From positions 1 to 59,517 of the forward strand of contig CALWNI010000007.1 of NCBI GenBank assembly GCA_944382775.1: a DNA stretch of 59,517 nucleotides, written 5' to 3'. The translations under genes and the position numbers were made by a program. Positions within the stretch are counted from its first letter, which is position 1. Each line of letters starts with the position of its first letter. Under the pieces are notes generated by a model. That model saw nothing but the letters and a program-made list of their open reading frames with translations. It searched no databases and was not told the origin of the DNA. Shown here piece by piece: positions 33,593 to 41,700 of the stretch. Source of the DNA: an uncultured Allofournierella sp. GTDB lineage: Bacteria > Bacillota > Clostridia > Oscillospirales > Ruminococcaceae.

Positions 33593-35293
33593 ATGAATGC
33601 AATTGAGATAAGGCAACTCACCTATACCTATCCGGGGGCAGAGCGGCCAATTTTAAACGGCATTGACCTGGATGTGGAAAAAGGCGATTTTCTGGCTATT
33701 GTGGGCAATAACGGTTGCGGCAAATCCACCTTGTGCAAAACCTTGAACGGACTGATTCCTCATTTCATCAGCGGAGAGTTTGGCGGTTCGGTTTGCATTG
33801 GCGGACAGAATACCCTGGAAACTGATGTGGGTCAGTTGGCACAGACAGTAGGATATGTGTATCAGGATTTTGAAAATCAGATTGTACGCCCCACGGTGCT
33901 GGATGATGCTTCCTATGCTTGCTTGAATTATGCCTACCAAGATTATGAGCAACGGGGCAGGCAGGCCCTTGCCCTTTGCGGTTTACAAGGCAAAGAATTG
34001 GACTATGTGTGGCAGTTAAGCGGCGGCCAGACCCATTTGCTGGCACTGGCCGGTGCAGTGTCGCTGGGGCCGGATATTTTAATCCTAGATGAACCCATTG
34101 CACAGCTGGACCCAGGCCATGCCGATGCCATTTATGAGGTGCTGAAAGAGCTGAACCAAAAGCACGGCAAAACCATTGTGGTAATTGAACACCATACCGA
34201 ATATATTGCCAACTATTGCCGCAATGTTTTGCTGCTCAAGGACGGCAAAGTTGAGTGGAAATTGCCCACACAACAGGCATTGCAGCGCGTGGAAGAGTTG
34301 CAAGCATGCAACATTTTTCCGCCGCAAATTACGGTGGCAGGGTTTGCATTGCAGCAGCAGGGGCGTTTGCCAAAAACGGCACAGCTGCCCACCACCATTG
34401 AGCAGGCAAAGGATTGTTTTTCACAATTGCAGTATCGGCCCCAAGCAGAGATGAACGACAAACCCAATCGGCAGGAAGCTGTGGCAGAATTTAAAGAGGT
34501 ATGGGTTGGATATCGCTCGGTAAAAGGGGAGCCGCGCCGCATTTTTAATGGGGTGAACTTAACGCTGTATCGGGGTGAAAAAATTGCGCTGATTGGCTCC
34601 AACGGTGCCGGAAAATCCACGACTATGAAGTTGTTGACCGGCTTGCTTCGCCCGGCACAGGGTGAAGTTTTGATTGGTGGGCAAAATATCAAGCACAAAA
34701 AGGCAGAAGAACTTTCTCGTCAGATTTCGCTGGTTTATCAAAACCCGGAACAGATGTTTATTAAGGACTCTATTCGAGGCGATATTGCCTATGCCATGCA
34801 GGTGCGTGGGGTAGCCGATTGGCAGCAACGTACCGAGCAGCTTTTGCAGCAATTTCAGTTGACCGAATTGGCAGAGCGGGATGGTCGATTGATGAGCGGC
34901 GGCCAGATGCGGCGTGCCAGCTTGGCCATTGGCGTTGCACTGGAGCCTTCGATTTTACTGCTGGATGAACCCACCGCCAATTTGGATATTGCCACCCGAA
35001 AAGAAATTATGAAAACCCTAAACAACATGAAGCAGATTACCGAAACGGTAATGATTGCAACCCATGATATGCAGCTTGTATGTGATTGGGCGGAACGCAT
35101 TATTGTGCTGTATGGCGGCGAGGTTGTGGCAGATGGCACACGGGACGAAATCTTTGGCAATATTCCGCTATGCCAAAAGGTTGGCATTCGACCGCCGGAA
35201 ATTTTTGCAATGGCACAACAGTTGGATGCTAAGGCATTGTGTTATACGGTGGAATCCTTTTTGAATGACTTTAAGGAGAGCGACCATGGATAA
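33593..35293 (+). CDS. Energy-coupling factor transporter, fused tandem ATPase
   Basis: This 566-residue protein has two complete ABC ATPase domains. The first has Walker A GNNGCGKST, signature LSGGQ and Walker B ILILDEP. The second has Walker A GSNGAGKST, signature MSGGQ and ILLLDEP. They replace the usual separate EcfA and EcfA' (YkoD-like arrangement). Together with the S and T proteins it powers uptake of a micronutrient. The gene starts 3 bases after the S-component stop; the nearest ribosome-site-like GGAAGG is about 15 bases away. Its end overlaps the T-component start by 8 bases. Confidence 0.93.
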   Translation: MNAIEIRQLTYTYPGAERPILNGIDLDVEKGDFLAIVGNNGCGKSTLCKTLNGLIPHFISGEFGGSVCIGGQNTLETDVGQLAQTVGYVYQDFENQIVRPTVLDDASYACLNYAYQDYEQRGRQALALCGLQGKELDYVWQLSGGQTHLLALAGAVSLGPDILILDEPIAQLDPGHADAIYEVLKELNQKHGKTIVVIEHHTEYIANYCRNVLLLKDGKVEWKLPTQQALQRVEELQACNIFPPQITVAGFALQQQGRLPKTAQLPTTIEQAKDCFSQLQYRPQAEMNDKPNRQEAVAEFKEVWVGYRSVKGEPRRIFNGVNLTLYRGEKIALIGSNGAGKSTTMKLLTGLLRPAQGEVLIGGQNIKHKKAEELSRQISLVYQNPEQMFIKDSIRGDIAYAMQVRGVADWQQRTEQLLQQFQLTELAERDGRLMSGGQMRRASLAIGVALEPSILLLDEPTANLDIATRKEIMKTLNNMKQITETVMIATHDMQLVCDWAERIIVLYGGEVVADGTRDEIFGNIPLCQKVGIRPPEIFAMAQQLDAKALCYTVESFLNDFKESDHG

Positions 35294-36122
35294 GTTAATG
35301 ACAAAGCTTTCGGAAAATATTCTGGATAAGTTTTCCATGGATTTTTTGCGAAATCAAGTACTGAAAAATGCCTATGGCAACGATCATACCCTAATTGCCA
35401 AGCTGGACCCACGGGTTCTGCTGGCGTGGTATGTGTTTTTCGGTTTGGTGCCATGGTTTGTAAATGATACTGTGTTTTTATTCGGCTGCTTTGCGCTGGT
35501 TACCATAACCACTTTGTTGGCACAGGTGGCAGGTTTGGTATTGTTTTTGTTCGGACTGGGCGTTTTTTCGCAAACCGGATATCTGTTTTTAGCAACTCTG
35601 CTGTTTGGTGGTGATACCACGGCAATTTTACCGCTTCTGTTATTGACCTTAAAGGTAGCAACGGTTTCGCTGGCTTCCATTACTGTGTTTTCCGGTCTTG
35701 ACCCGGATCGGCTTTCCATTGGTCTGATGTGGTATGGTTGCCCGGAACAGTTCTCCTTTTCGGTTTCCTACGCATACCGCATGCTGCCCCTGTTGATGGA
35801 AGAGTTTCAAAATGTGTTGCTGTCCTATCGGCTGCGGGGAAATCCGCCGGCACATGAAACATTCAAAGGAAAAGTGCAGTATCTGATTTATCAGGTGAAA
35901 ATTATTATCCATGCCTTTTATCCGCTTATGCTGAATACCGCCAAGCGTTCCCGCACTACGGTAGAAGCATTGGAGCTGCGTGGATATCGCTATGCGGCAA
36001 GCAATCCGCAGGTGCGAAAAATTAAGTTTTCGGCACTGAACATTACCCATCGGGATATGCTGTTTGCAGCTGTTTCGTTCTTATGGGTAGCGGTAACCAT
36101 GCTGCTGGCAAGTATACTGTAA
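35286..36122 (+). CDS. Energy-coupling factor transmembrane (T) component
   Basis: This 278-residue membrane protein has five or so hydrophobic segments and two coupling motifs with the Arg-Gly signature, LSYRLRGN and ALELRGYR, which contact the ATPase grooves in EcfT proteins. The start ATG 35286 has AAGGAGAG 5 bases upstream and overlaps the ATPase stop, so translation is coupled. It completes a full S-A/A-T transporter. Confidence 0.9.
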   Translation: MDKLMTKLSENILDKFSMDFLRNQVLKNAYGNDHTLIAKLDPRVLLAWYVFFGLVPWFVNDTVFLFGCFALVTITTLLAQVAGLVLFLFGLGVFSQTGYLFLATLLFGGDTTAILPLLLLTLKVATVSLASITVFSGLDPDRLSIGLMWYGCPEQFSFSVSYAYRMLPLLMEEFQNVLLSYRLRGNPPAHETFKGKVQYLIYQVKIIIHAFYPLMLNTAKRSRTTVEALELRGYRYAASNPQVRKIKFSALNITHRDMLFAAVSFLWVAVTMLLASIL

Positions 36123-36135
36123 GCGAGGCGTTTTT

Positions 36136-36924
36136 GTGAAGATTGATTTTCATACCCATGGAAAACTGGCAAAAAAGCTGCCGTTTTCCACCATTTATAC
36201 CGACTGGCTGTTGAATCAGGCACGCATAGCCGGGCTGGATGCCATTTGTTTGACCGAGCATTTTAATACCCTTCAATTTGCGGAGGTGTATCGGTACATT
36301 GCATCCATTGGCTGCAAGCAAGGCGATACCCTGCTTATGGAAAATGGGCTGCGGGTGTTTCCGGGCATGGAAACCGATGTGGCAGAAGGCGGGCATATCC
36401 TGTGCATTGGACCGATGGAGGCAATTTTAGAGCTGAATCAACGGTTGGAACCCCACAAAACCAAGGGGAACTTTTTGCCCTTTGCGCAATTAATGGATTT
36501 GTTTGCACAGTACCCCGTTCGGGTTGGCTGTGCGCATCCGTTCCGAGAAGGCGGGCATGTGCCGGAGCTACCCACCGACCAATTGGCACAGCTGGATTTT
36601 GTGGATTTGAACGGAAAAGACCTGGCGATGGATGCACAGCGCACCCAACAGGTGACCCAAGCATTTGCAAACCAATTGGGAATTCCCATGGTATCGGGCA
36701 GCGATACACACCAGGCGTTGCAGTACGGCTGTGTATGGACACGGTTTGACCGAGAGTGCACCCAAGTAGAAGCATTGTATCAGCAGATGCAAGAGGGAGC
36801 ATATCGCATTGAGGTACAGCCGGATTTGCAGTTTCGGGTAAACACAGCCGGGCTGTTTAAAAAAGCGTTGAAAGAAATTCATGCTTTGGGCGGGGACTAT
36901 GTTTCGGTGCTGGTGTCGGAATAA
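36136..36924 (+). CDS. PHP-domain metal-dependent phosphoesterase-like protein
   Basis: This 262-residue protein starts with the PHP motif MKIDFHTHGK. LTEHFN follows, and later GCAHPF and SGSDTHQ supply further His/Asp ligands of the trinuclear metal site. Such proteins hydrolyse phosphoesters; histidinol phosphatase and nucleotide phosphatases are known examples. GTG 36136 starts 13 bases after the EcfT stop, with GAGGCG upstream. Linkage to the ECF operon may mean it acts on the imported vitamin or its phosphate, which is inference. Confidence 0.83.
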   Translation: MKIDFHTHGKLAKKLPFSTIYTDWLLNQARIAGLDAICLTEHFNTLQFAEVYRYIASIGCKQGDTLLMENGLRVFPGMETDVAEGGHILCIGPMEAILELNQRLEPHKTKGNFLPFAQLMDLFAQYPVRVGCAHPFREGGHVPELPTDQLAQLDFVDLNGKDLAMDAQRTQQVTQAFANQLGIPMVSGSDTHQALQYGCVWTRFDRECTQVEALYQQMQEGAYRIEVQPDLQFRVNTAGLFKKALKEIHALGGDYVSVLVSE

Positions 36925-36957
36925 AAAAACAGGCAGTGTGTACTGCCTGTTTTTTGT
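36925..36957 (+). terminator. Intrinsic terminator of the ECF/PHP operon
   Basis: AACAGGCAGT (36928-36937) pairs with ACTGCCTGTT (36942-36951) and a T-run follows. Confidence 0.92.
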
Positions 36958-36996
36958 TTGTAGAGAAAAAATGAATCAGAAAACCTGAAAAAGCAA

Positions 36997-37025
36997 TTTA
37001 CACACAAACCACTTTGACTTATAAT
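36997..37025 (+). promoter_or_regulatory. Promoter of the cofE-like gene
   Basis: TTTACA (36997-37002), a 17-bp spacer and a perfect TATAAT (37020-37025) lie about 95 bases before the ATG. A short hairpin TGCACGGC/GCTGTGCA at 37080-37101 lies in the leader. Confidence 0.75.
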
Positions 37026-37120
37026 AAATTTGATTCAATCTGACTTTTTGCTGTGGTTACAGCAAAGCACATCATTTAAATGCACGGCAAATGGCTGTGC
37101 AATGAAGGAGAGCATTAGTT

Positions 37121-38320
37121 ATGGAACGTTTGGTTGGTACAGTATCCCGTGGTATTCGCGCCCCGATTATTCGCCAGGGCGACGACATTGCACAGATCGT
37201 GGTTGATTCGGTTTTGGCAGCTGCTAAGAGTGAATCCTTTGCCCTGCGTAACCGCGATGTTATTGCCGTTACCGAAGCGGTAGTTGCGCGCAGCCAAGGC
37301 AACTATGCAACCATTGATAACATTGCTGCGGACATTAAGGCAAAGTTTGGCGGCGAAACCCTGGGTGTATTGTTCCCCATTTTGAGCCGCAACCGTTTTG
37401 CAATCTGTTTAAAGGGCATTGCAAGCGGCTGCAAAAAGGTTGTTTTGATGCTGAGCTATCCCTCGGATGAGGTAGGCAACCATCTGATTACCGACGACGA
37501 GCTGGACGCAGCAGGCGTAAACCCCTGGACCGATGTTTTGTCGGAAGAGCGTTACCGCGAGCTGTTTGGCTACAAAAAGCACACCTTTACCGGCGTGGAT
37601 TATGTTGAGTACTACCGTGACTTGATTCAGAGCTGCGGTGCAGAGGTTGAAATTGTATTTGCCAACAACCCCCGCGCTATTCTGTCTTACACCAAGAATG
37701 TACTGGCTTGTGACATCCATACCCGTAAGCGTACCAAGCGTTTGCTGGAAGCTGCCGGTGCAGAAAAGGTTTTGTGCCTGGATGAAATCATGACCGAGAG
37801 CGTAGACGGCAGCGGTTACAACAATGCATACGGTTTGCTGGGCTCCAACAAAGCCACCGAAGAAACCGTAAAGCTGTTCCCCATTCACTGCCAAGAGCTG
37901 GTTGAGGACATTCAAAAGCGCATTTTGGATGCAACCGGTACTTATGTGGAAGTAATGGTTTACGGCGACGGTGCCTTTAAGGACCCCATGGGCAAGATTT
38001 GGGAGCTGGCTGACCCCGTTGTATCTCCCGGCTACACCAAGGGCTTGGAGGGTACTCCCAACGAGCTGAAGCTGAAGTATCTGGCAGACAACGACTTTGC
38101 AAACCTGACCGGTGAAGAGCTGAAGGAGGCAATTTCCAAGGCAATTCACGAAAAGGACGAAAAGGCAGAAAATCTGACCGGCAACATGGCAAGCCAGGGC
38201 ACCACACCCCGCCGCTTGACCGACTTGATCGGCAGCCTGTGCGATTTGACCAGCGGCAGTGGCGACAAGGGCACTCCCATTATTCTGGTACAGGGCTACT
38301 TTGATAACTACACCAACTAA
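37121..38320 (+). CDS. Coenzyme F420-0:L-glutamate ligase-family protein
   Basis: This 399-residue protein has an N-terminal CofE/FbiB-type domain with VIAVTEAVVARSQGN near residues 45-60. VFANNPRAILSYTK and a YGDGAFKDPMGKIWELADP segment follow. CofE adds glutamate to the F420 side chain, but the version in Clostridia is longer and no F420 biosynthesis gene is visible here, so its true substrate may be another folate- or flavin-like acceptor. AAGGAGAG precedes the ATG. It has its own promoter and terminator. Confidence 0.8.
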   Translation: MERLVGTVSRGIRAPIIRQGDDIAQIVVDSVLAAAKSESFALRNRDVIAVTEAVVARSQGNYATIDNIAADIKAKFGGETLGVLFPILSRNRFAICLKGIASGCKKVVLMLSYPSDEVGNHLITDDELDAAGVNPWTDVLSEERYRELFGYKKHTFTGVDYVEYYRDLIQSCGAEVEIVFANNPRAILSYTKNVLACDIHTRKRTKRLLEAAGAEKVLCLDEIMTESVDGSGYNNAYGLLGSNKATEETVKLFPIHCQELVEDIQKRILDATGTYVEVMVYGDGAFKDPMGKIWELADPVVSPGYTKGLEGTPNELKLKYLADNDFANLTGEELKEAISKAIHEKDEKAENLTGNMASQGTTPRRLTDLIGSLCDLTSGSGDKGTPIILVQGYFDNYTN

Positions 38321-38331
38321 TGGTTGAATGA

Positions 38332-38365
38332 AAAAAGGTCTCCGCTTTTGCGGAGACCTTTTTGT
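38332..38365. terminator. Bidirectional intrinsic terminator
   Basis: AAAAAGGTCTCCGC (38332-38345) pairs with GCGGAGACCTTTTT (38350-38363) around a TTTT loop. It serves the cofE-like gene and the convergent DUF2871 gene. Confidence 0.93.
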
Positions 38366-38370
38366 TTTGG

Positions 38371-38799
38371 TTATTTGTTCAAAGAAGCGGTGCTGCGGCG
38401 CAATGCCAAAAACAGCAGAACGATGGAAACCGCCATTAAGATATGACCAATGCCGGAAATGCCGGAAATAGCAGCGTTTGCGGCGGTGCTGAGCGGTGTG
38501 CCAAGTACCTGCAAAACACCACGCACGGTAAACAGAATGACCATATAGGGCAGGGCGATGTTATACAGCCGATAGAACCAGCGAAATTGCGGTTGCTCCC
38601 ACAGATTCAGATGCAGGTTAAACAAGGCCAACAGTAAAAAAACAAGGGTGCCCAAAGCAAAGAAATGAACATGGGTAACTGCCAATGTGGTTTTTCCGGA
38701 AAAAGCAAAGAACTTGGTGAACTCCCGATAAAATACGCCCCATACCATGGCGGCGATGGCGTAAACAAATGCGGTATCAATTAGCTTTTTGGTTTTCAT
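38371..38799 (-). CDS. DUF2871 membrane protein
   Basis: This 142-residue protein has four to five membrane segments, with REFTKFFAF and a TTLAVTHVHFFALG motif containing two histidines inside a helix. This pattern is typical of DUF2871, a family of unknown function; the histidines could bind haem or metal. AGGAGG is about 8 bases before the ATG. It lies 70 bases downstream of the TetR gene on the same strand, without a terminator between them, so it is the likely partner or target gene of that regulator. Confidence 0.8.
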   Translation of the reverse strand: MKTKKLIDTAFVYAIAAMVWGVFYREFTKFFAFSGKTTLAVTHVHFFALGTLVFLLLALFNLHLNLWEQPQFRWFYRLYNIALPYMVILFTVRGVLQVLGTPLSTAANAAISGISGIGHILMAVSIVLLFLALRRSTASLNK

Positions 38800-38869
38800 A
38801 AAAAGAACCTCCTGTTATTGTGTAAAATTGGACGAATCGGGCTGGGGAACAAACCATGTTACTTAAAGA

Positions 38870-39433
38870 TTAGTGTTTATATAAAACGCGCCGTACAATT
38901 TCAAGTAAGATTGTGATATCGGGGGTTGGCTGACAAAGTAAACTGAGAATATGCTGCATGACAAAGGAAACAAATGCCTGTGGGGTAAATGTGGAATCAA
39001 ATACCGACGGTTCCACTGCGGTATCCTGCAACAATACCTGCACCAAGCTTTTTTCCATGTGCGAAAAGGCAGCTTGCATTTTGGGGCGTGCTTTTGGCAG
39101 GTCGTTGGCATCAAAGATTGTCATGTGGGTTTGCAAAAAATCCGGATACGCTGCTGCACCGGACTGAATGCTGACAAATAAACTGCGGATGCAGTCATCA
39201 AAACGGGTATATGTAGCGCAGTTGCCGGCAGAATGAAAAATATCCCGCCAGATGTCTTCCACCGTGGCAAGAATCAAATCGCCTTTGCTGGGGAAATAAT
39301 TGTATACCGAGCCCACTGCCACATTGGCGGCAGCAGCCACAGCACGCATGTTTAATGCGGTAAGACCATGGGTGGCGGCAATACTGCGGCAGGCAGCAAG
39401 TAATTTTTCGGGGGATGTTACCACAGTATTCAT
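38870..39433 (-). CDS. TetR/AcrR-family transcriptional regulator
   Basis: This 187-residue regulator has an N-terminal helix-turn-helix domain (about 5-50) with LNMRAVAAAANVAVGSVYNYF, the classical TetR recognition helix. The ligand-binding domain is variable. ATG 39433 is chosen because GGAGAG lies 7 bases upstream; an upstream frame extension to 39484 lacks a ribosome site and would cover the operator. A palindrome overlapping its -10 suggests autorepression. The ligand is unknown. Confidence 0.9.
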   Translation of the reverse strand: MNTVVTSPEKLLAACRSIAATHGLTALNMRAVAAAANVAVGSVYNYFPSKGDLILATVEDIWRDIFHSAGNCATYTRFDDCIRSLFVSIQSGAAAYPDFLQTHMTIFDANDLPKARPKMQAAFSHMEKSLVQVLLQDTAVEPSVFDSTFTPQAFVSFVMQHILSLLCQPTPDITILLEIVRRVLYKH

Positions 39434-39463
39434 AACAAAGCTCTCCTGTGTATCAACTAATAT

Positions 39464-39503
39464 TGAACAATGTTCATTATACACTTTTGTAATACAGTGT
39501 CAA
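39464..39503 (-). promoter_or_regulatory. Promoter and operator of the TetR gene
   Basis: On the - strand TTGACA (39498-39503), 16 bases, TATAAT (39476-39481) is a consensus promoter. The perfect palindrome TGAACA-A-TGTTCA (39464-39476) abuts and overlaps the -10, as expected for an autorepressor site. Confidence 0.8.
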
Positions 39504-39514
39504 TACAAAATACA

Positions 39515-39550
39515 ATAAAATCCCCCGTGCCAAAAGCACGGGGGATTTTG
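39515..39550 (-). terminator. Intrinsic terminator of the dipeptidase gene
   Basis: AAAATCCCCCGTGC and GCACGGGGGATTTT form a 14-bp stem with a CAAAA loop. Read leftward it ends in TTTTATTG. It lies between the dipeptidase stop and the TetR promoter. Confidence 0.9.
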
Positions 39551-39551
39551 C

Positions 39552-40943
39552 TTACAGCTCAACCTCTTGCAGCTTAACAAGAGAAAGAATATAAATTTTT
39601 AATGCCTGCATCATCAGTGCAATGTTTGCGGCTTCGTTTGCACCGTGCATGGGGCCGCCAAAGGGGGGCAGAACGGTGTCCATGCGTTCGGGACCAAAGC
39701 TTACTGCGCGGGGGAAGTGGCGGGCATAGGTGCCGCCACCCATGGTAAAGGGCTTTGCATCCTCGCCGGTTACCTCGTTGTAGGTTTGCAGCAATGCCTG
39801 AATGGGTGCGGCATCGGCACTGATGTAGAAGGGGGTGCGCCAGCTTGCCTGCTCAACGGTTACGCAGCCATTACCGGCAGCCTCCAAACGCTCTTTGATG
39901 GTTTCGCCGGTGATGCTGGTGGGAAAACGGCTGTCAACATCCTGCCACAGGCGGCCGTCTTTCAATTCAATCATACCGCCAATAATGGTGAGGGGGTCAA
40001 ACGCATGGTCAGTTGCGGCAATACCAACGCCGCTGCCATCGGTATTGCTGTGCAGCTTGCGCAGGTAGCGCAGGAACTCGTTTTCCTGTTCGGTGCACAG
40101 GTTGTTATCCAGCAGGTAATTTACAATCAAACCAATGGAGTTTACGGTGTTTTGCGGCATGGCGGCATGACCGCCCTTGCCCCAGCCTCTGATACGTACG
40201 GCACCGTGTTCCTCTTCCAGGGTGATGCCTTCGCACTCGCTCAGCTTGCTGATATCAGCCTTAACCAAGCAAGATGCACGGTCGGGCACCACGTTGTGGG
40301 CAACGCCGCCGGTAAACTCCAGAATGTTGCCGTTCTCCAGTTTGTTGGAAACCAGATAGCCGTTAAAACCGCCCTTTTCACCGTTGCAAAGAGGGAACTC
40401 CGCATCGGGAGAGAAGCAGAAATCGGGGGCGGGGTAGTGCTCCAGATAGTAGTCCACATCCTGCATACCGGTTTCTTCGTTGGCACCAAACAGTGCACGA
40501 ACATTGTATTTCAAGGGAATGTTATGATCTTTTAAGAACTTTAAGGCGTACAGGCACAGAACACTGGGGCCTTTATCGTCGGCAACGCCGCGGCCAATCA
40601 TCCAGCCGTCTTTTACCTGCATGTCAAAGGGGTCAGCGGTCCAGCCGTTGCCTTGGGGAACAACGTCCAGGTGGGTGATGGTGGCAATCTGCTTGTCGGT
40701 TTCGCCTTTCAGCTCAGCCCAACCCATATAGCCCTCACAATTGTTGGTGCTTAAACCCATTTCGGCAGCCATGGTCAAGGCTTCTTCCAAAGCGGCGGCG
40801 GGGCCTGCGCCAAAGGGCTTGCCCGGTTCGGGGGTACCCTCGACACTGTTAATGTCCACCAAACGCTTGATATCACGTACAATATTTTCTTCGTTTGCGG
40901 CAACAAATGCATCTACCGCAGCACGCAGTTCATTGGTCATCAT
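39552..40943 (-). CDS. pepV: M20-family dipeptidase, PepV/Sapep type
   Basis: This 463-residue metallopeptidase has ITHLDVVPQG (metal His/Asp), GRGVADDKGP (bridging Asp) and GANEETGMQDVDYYLEH (catalytic Glu pair). A large lid domain follows, and the last His is near the end in FGGPMHGANE. Length and the DVDYYLEH motif fit PepV-type dipeptidases that cleave short peptides in the cytosol, needing Zn2+ or Mn2+. AAGGAG lies 8 bases before ATG 40943. A second ATG follows immediately. It is a single gene. Confidence 0.92.
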   Translation of the reverse strand: MMTNELRAAVDAFVAANEENIVRDIKRLVDINSVEGTPEPGKPFGAGPAAALEEALTMAAEMGLSTNNCEGYMGWAELKGETDKQIATITHLDVVPQGNGWTADPFDMQVKDGWMIGRGVADDKGPSVLCLYALKFLKDHNIPLKYNVRALFGANEETGMQDVDYYLEHYPAPDFCFSPDAEFPLCNGEKGGFNGYLVSNKLENGNILEFTGGVAHNVVPDRASCLVKADISKLSECEGITLEEEHGAVRIRGWGKGGHAAMPQNTVNSIGLIVNYLLDNNLCTEQENEFLRYLRKLHSNTDGSGVGIAATDHAFDPLTIIGGMIELKDGRLWQDVDSRFPTSITGETIKERLEAAGNGCVTVEQASWRTPFYISADAAPIQALLQTYNEVTGEDAKPFTMGGGTYARHFPRAVSFGPERMDTVLPPFGGPMHGANEAANIALMMQALKIYILSLVKLQEVEL

Positions 40944-41121
40944 ACTGTTTTCTCCTTACTGCCATTGAAACGGCAAAGTTGATTGTTGTTATTATATCAC
41001 CTTTGCGGGGGCTTGAAAACCGCTTGAGAGCGAAAGTTTAACGGGATTTGTGTTGTATTGTTTGGTTTTTTGCTATAATAACAAAATAAGGTGCAAAGCA
41101 CCGATTTTAGAAGGGAACTAT

Positions 41122-41475
41122 ATGCCGATGAAATCAAAACAAACCCGAATCAATGTTATTTTTGCTGTTATTCTGCTGGCGGTTGCCGGTGTGTTTTTCT
41201 TTATGAACAGCAAGCGAGAAGCCGGCGGTGTGGCAAGATTGACCTATGGAGATGACAGCACGGTGTTGGATATTCCGCTTAATCAAGACAAAGAATATGA
41301 CATTGATACCGGATACTATACCATTCACTTGCAGGTGAAAGACGGAAAGATTGCCTTTGTGGATTCGCCTTGCCCAGACCATAAATGCGAAGGTTTTGGC
41401 TGGTTAAGCCAAGAAGATGACTGGGCGGCTTGTTTGCCTGCTCGTGCAAGCATTACCGTTTTAACAACAGAATAA
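41122..41475 (+). CDS. NusG domain II-containing membrane-anchored protein
   Basis: This 117-residue protein has one N-terminal membrane helix (about residues 10-28) and then a small beta domain containing the conserved SPCPDHKCEGFGWL motif of NusG-domain-II proteins. Despite the name these are extracytoplasmic proteins of unknown function, often near electron-transport or thiamine genes. The pair of cysteines could form a disulfide. ATG 41122 has GAAGGGA upstream; earlier in-frame starts lack a site. A terminator follows at once. Confidence 0.85.
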   Translation: MPMKSKQTRINVIFAVILLAVAGVFFFMNSKREAGGVARLTYGDDSTVLDIPLNQDKEYDIDTGYYTIHLQVKDGKIAFVDSPCPDHKCEGFGWLSQEDDWAACLPARASITVLTTE

Positions 41476-41477
41476 TC

Positions 41478-41517
41478 AAAAAAAGCCCCTGTTTTATGGA
41501 AAAACAGGGGCTTTTTG
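41478..41517 (+). terminator. Intrinsic terminator after the NusG-domain-II gene
   Basis: AAAAAGCCCCTGTTTT pairs with AAAACAGGGGCTTTTT around a short ATGGA loop. Confidence 0.93.
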
Positions 41518-41564
41518 ATGCTTGTGCAGAAATGTCTATCATAAATTTGAAAAAAATATGTAAA

Positions 41565-41579
41565 GAATTTTTAAAATTC
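41565..41579. promoter_or_regulatory. Perfect AT-rich palindrome upstream of the Na/Pi gene
   Basis: GAATTTT-T-AAAATTC is a 15-bp palindrome 27 bp upstream of a TATAAT (41606-41611). It could be an operator for phosphate or general control. It could also be chance in AT-rich DNA. Confidence 0.3.
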
Positions 41580-41700
41580 AGTGGAAGCCGCCCTGCAAAA
41601 AATGATATAATTATACCAATTATAACCGATAGCCAAAATATTCGACGGTTATGGGGTTTGTGGTCCATATCACATTATCAATACTGAGGTGCTTGTAATT

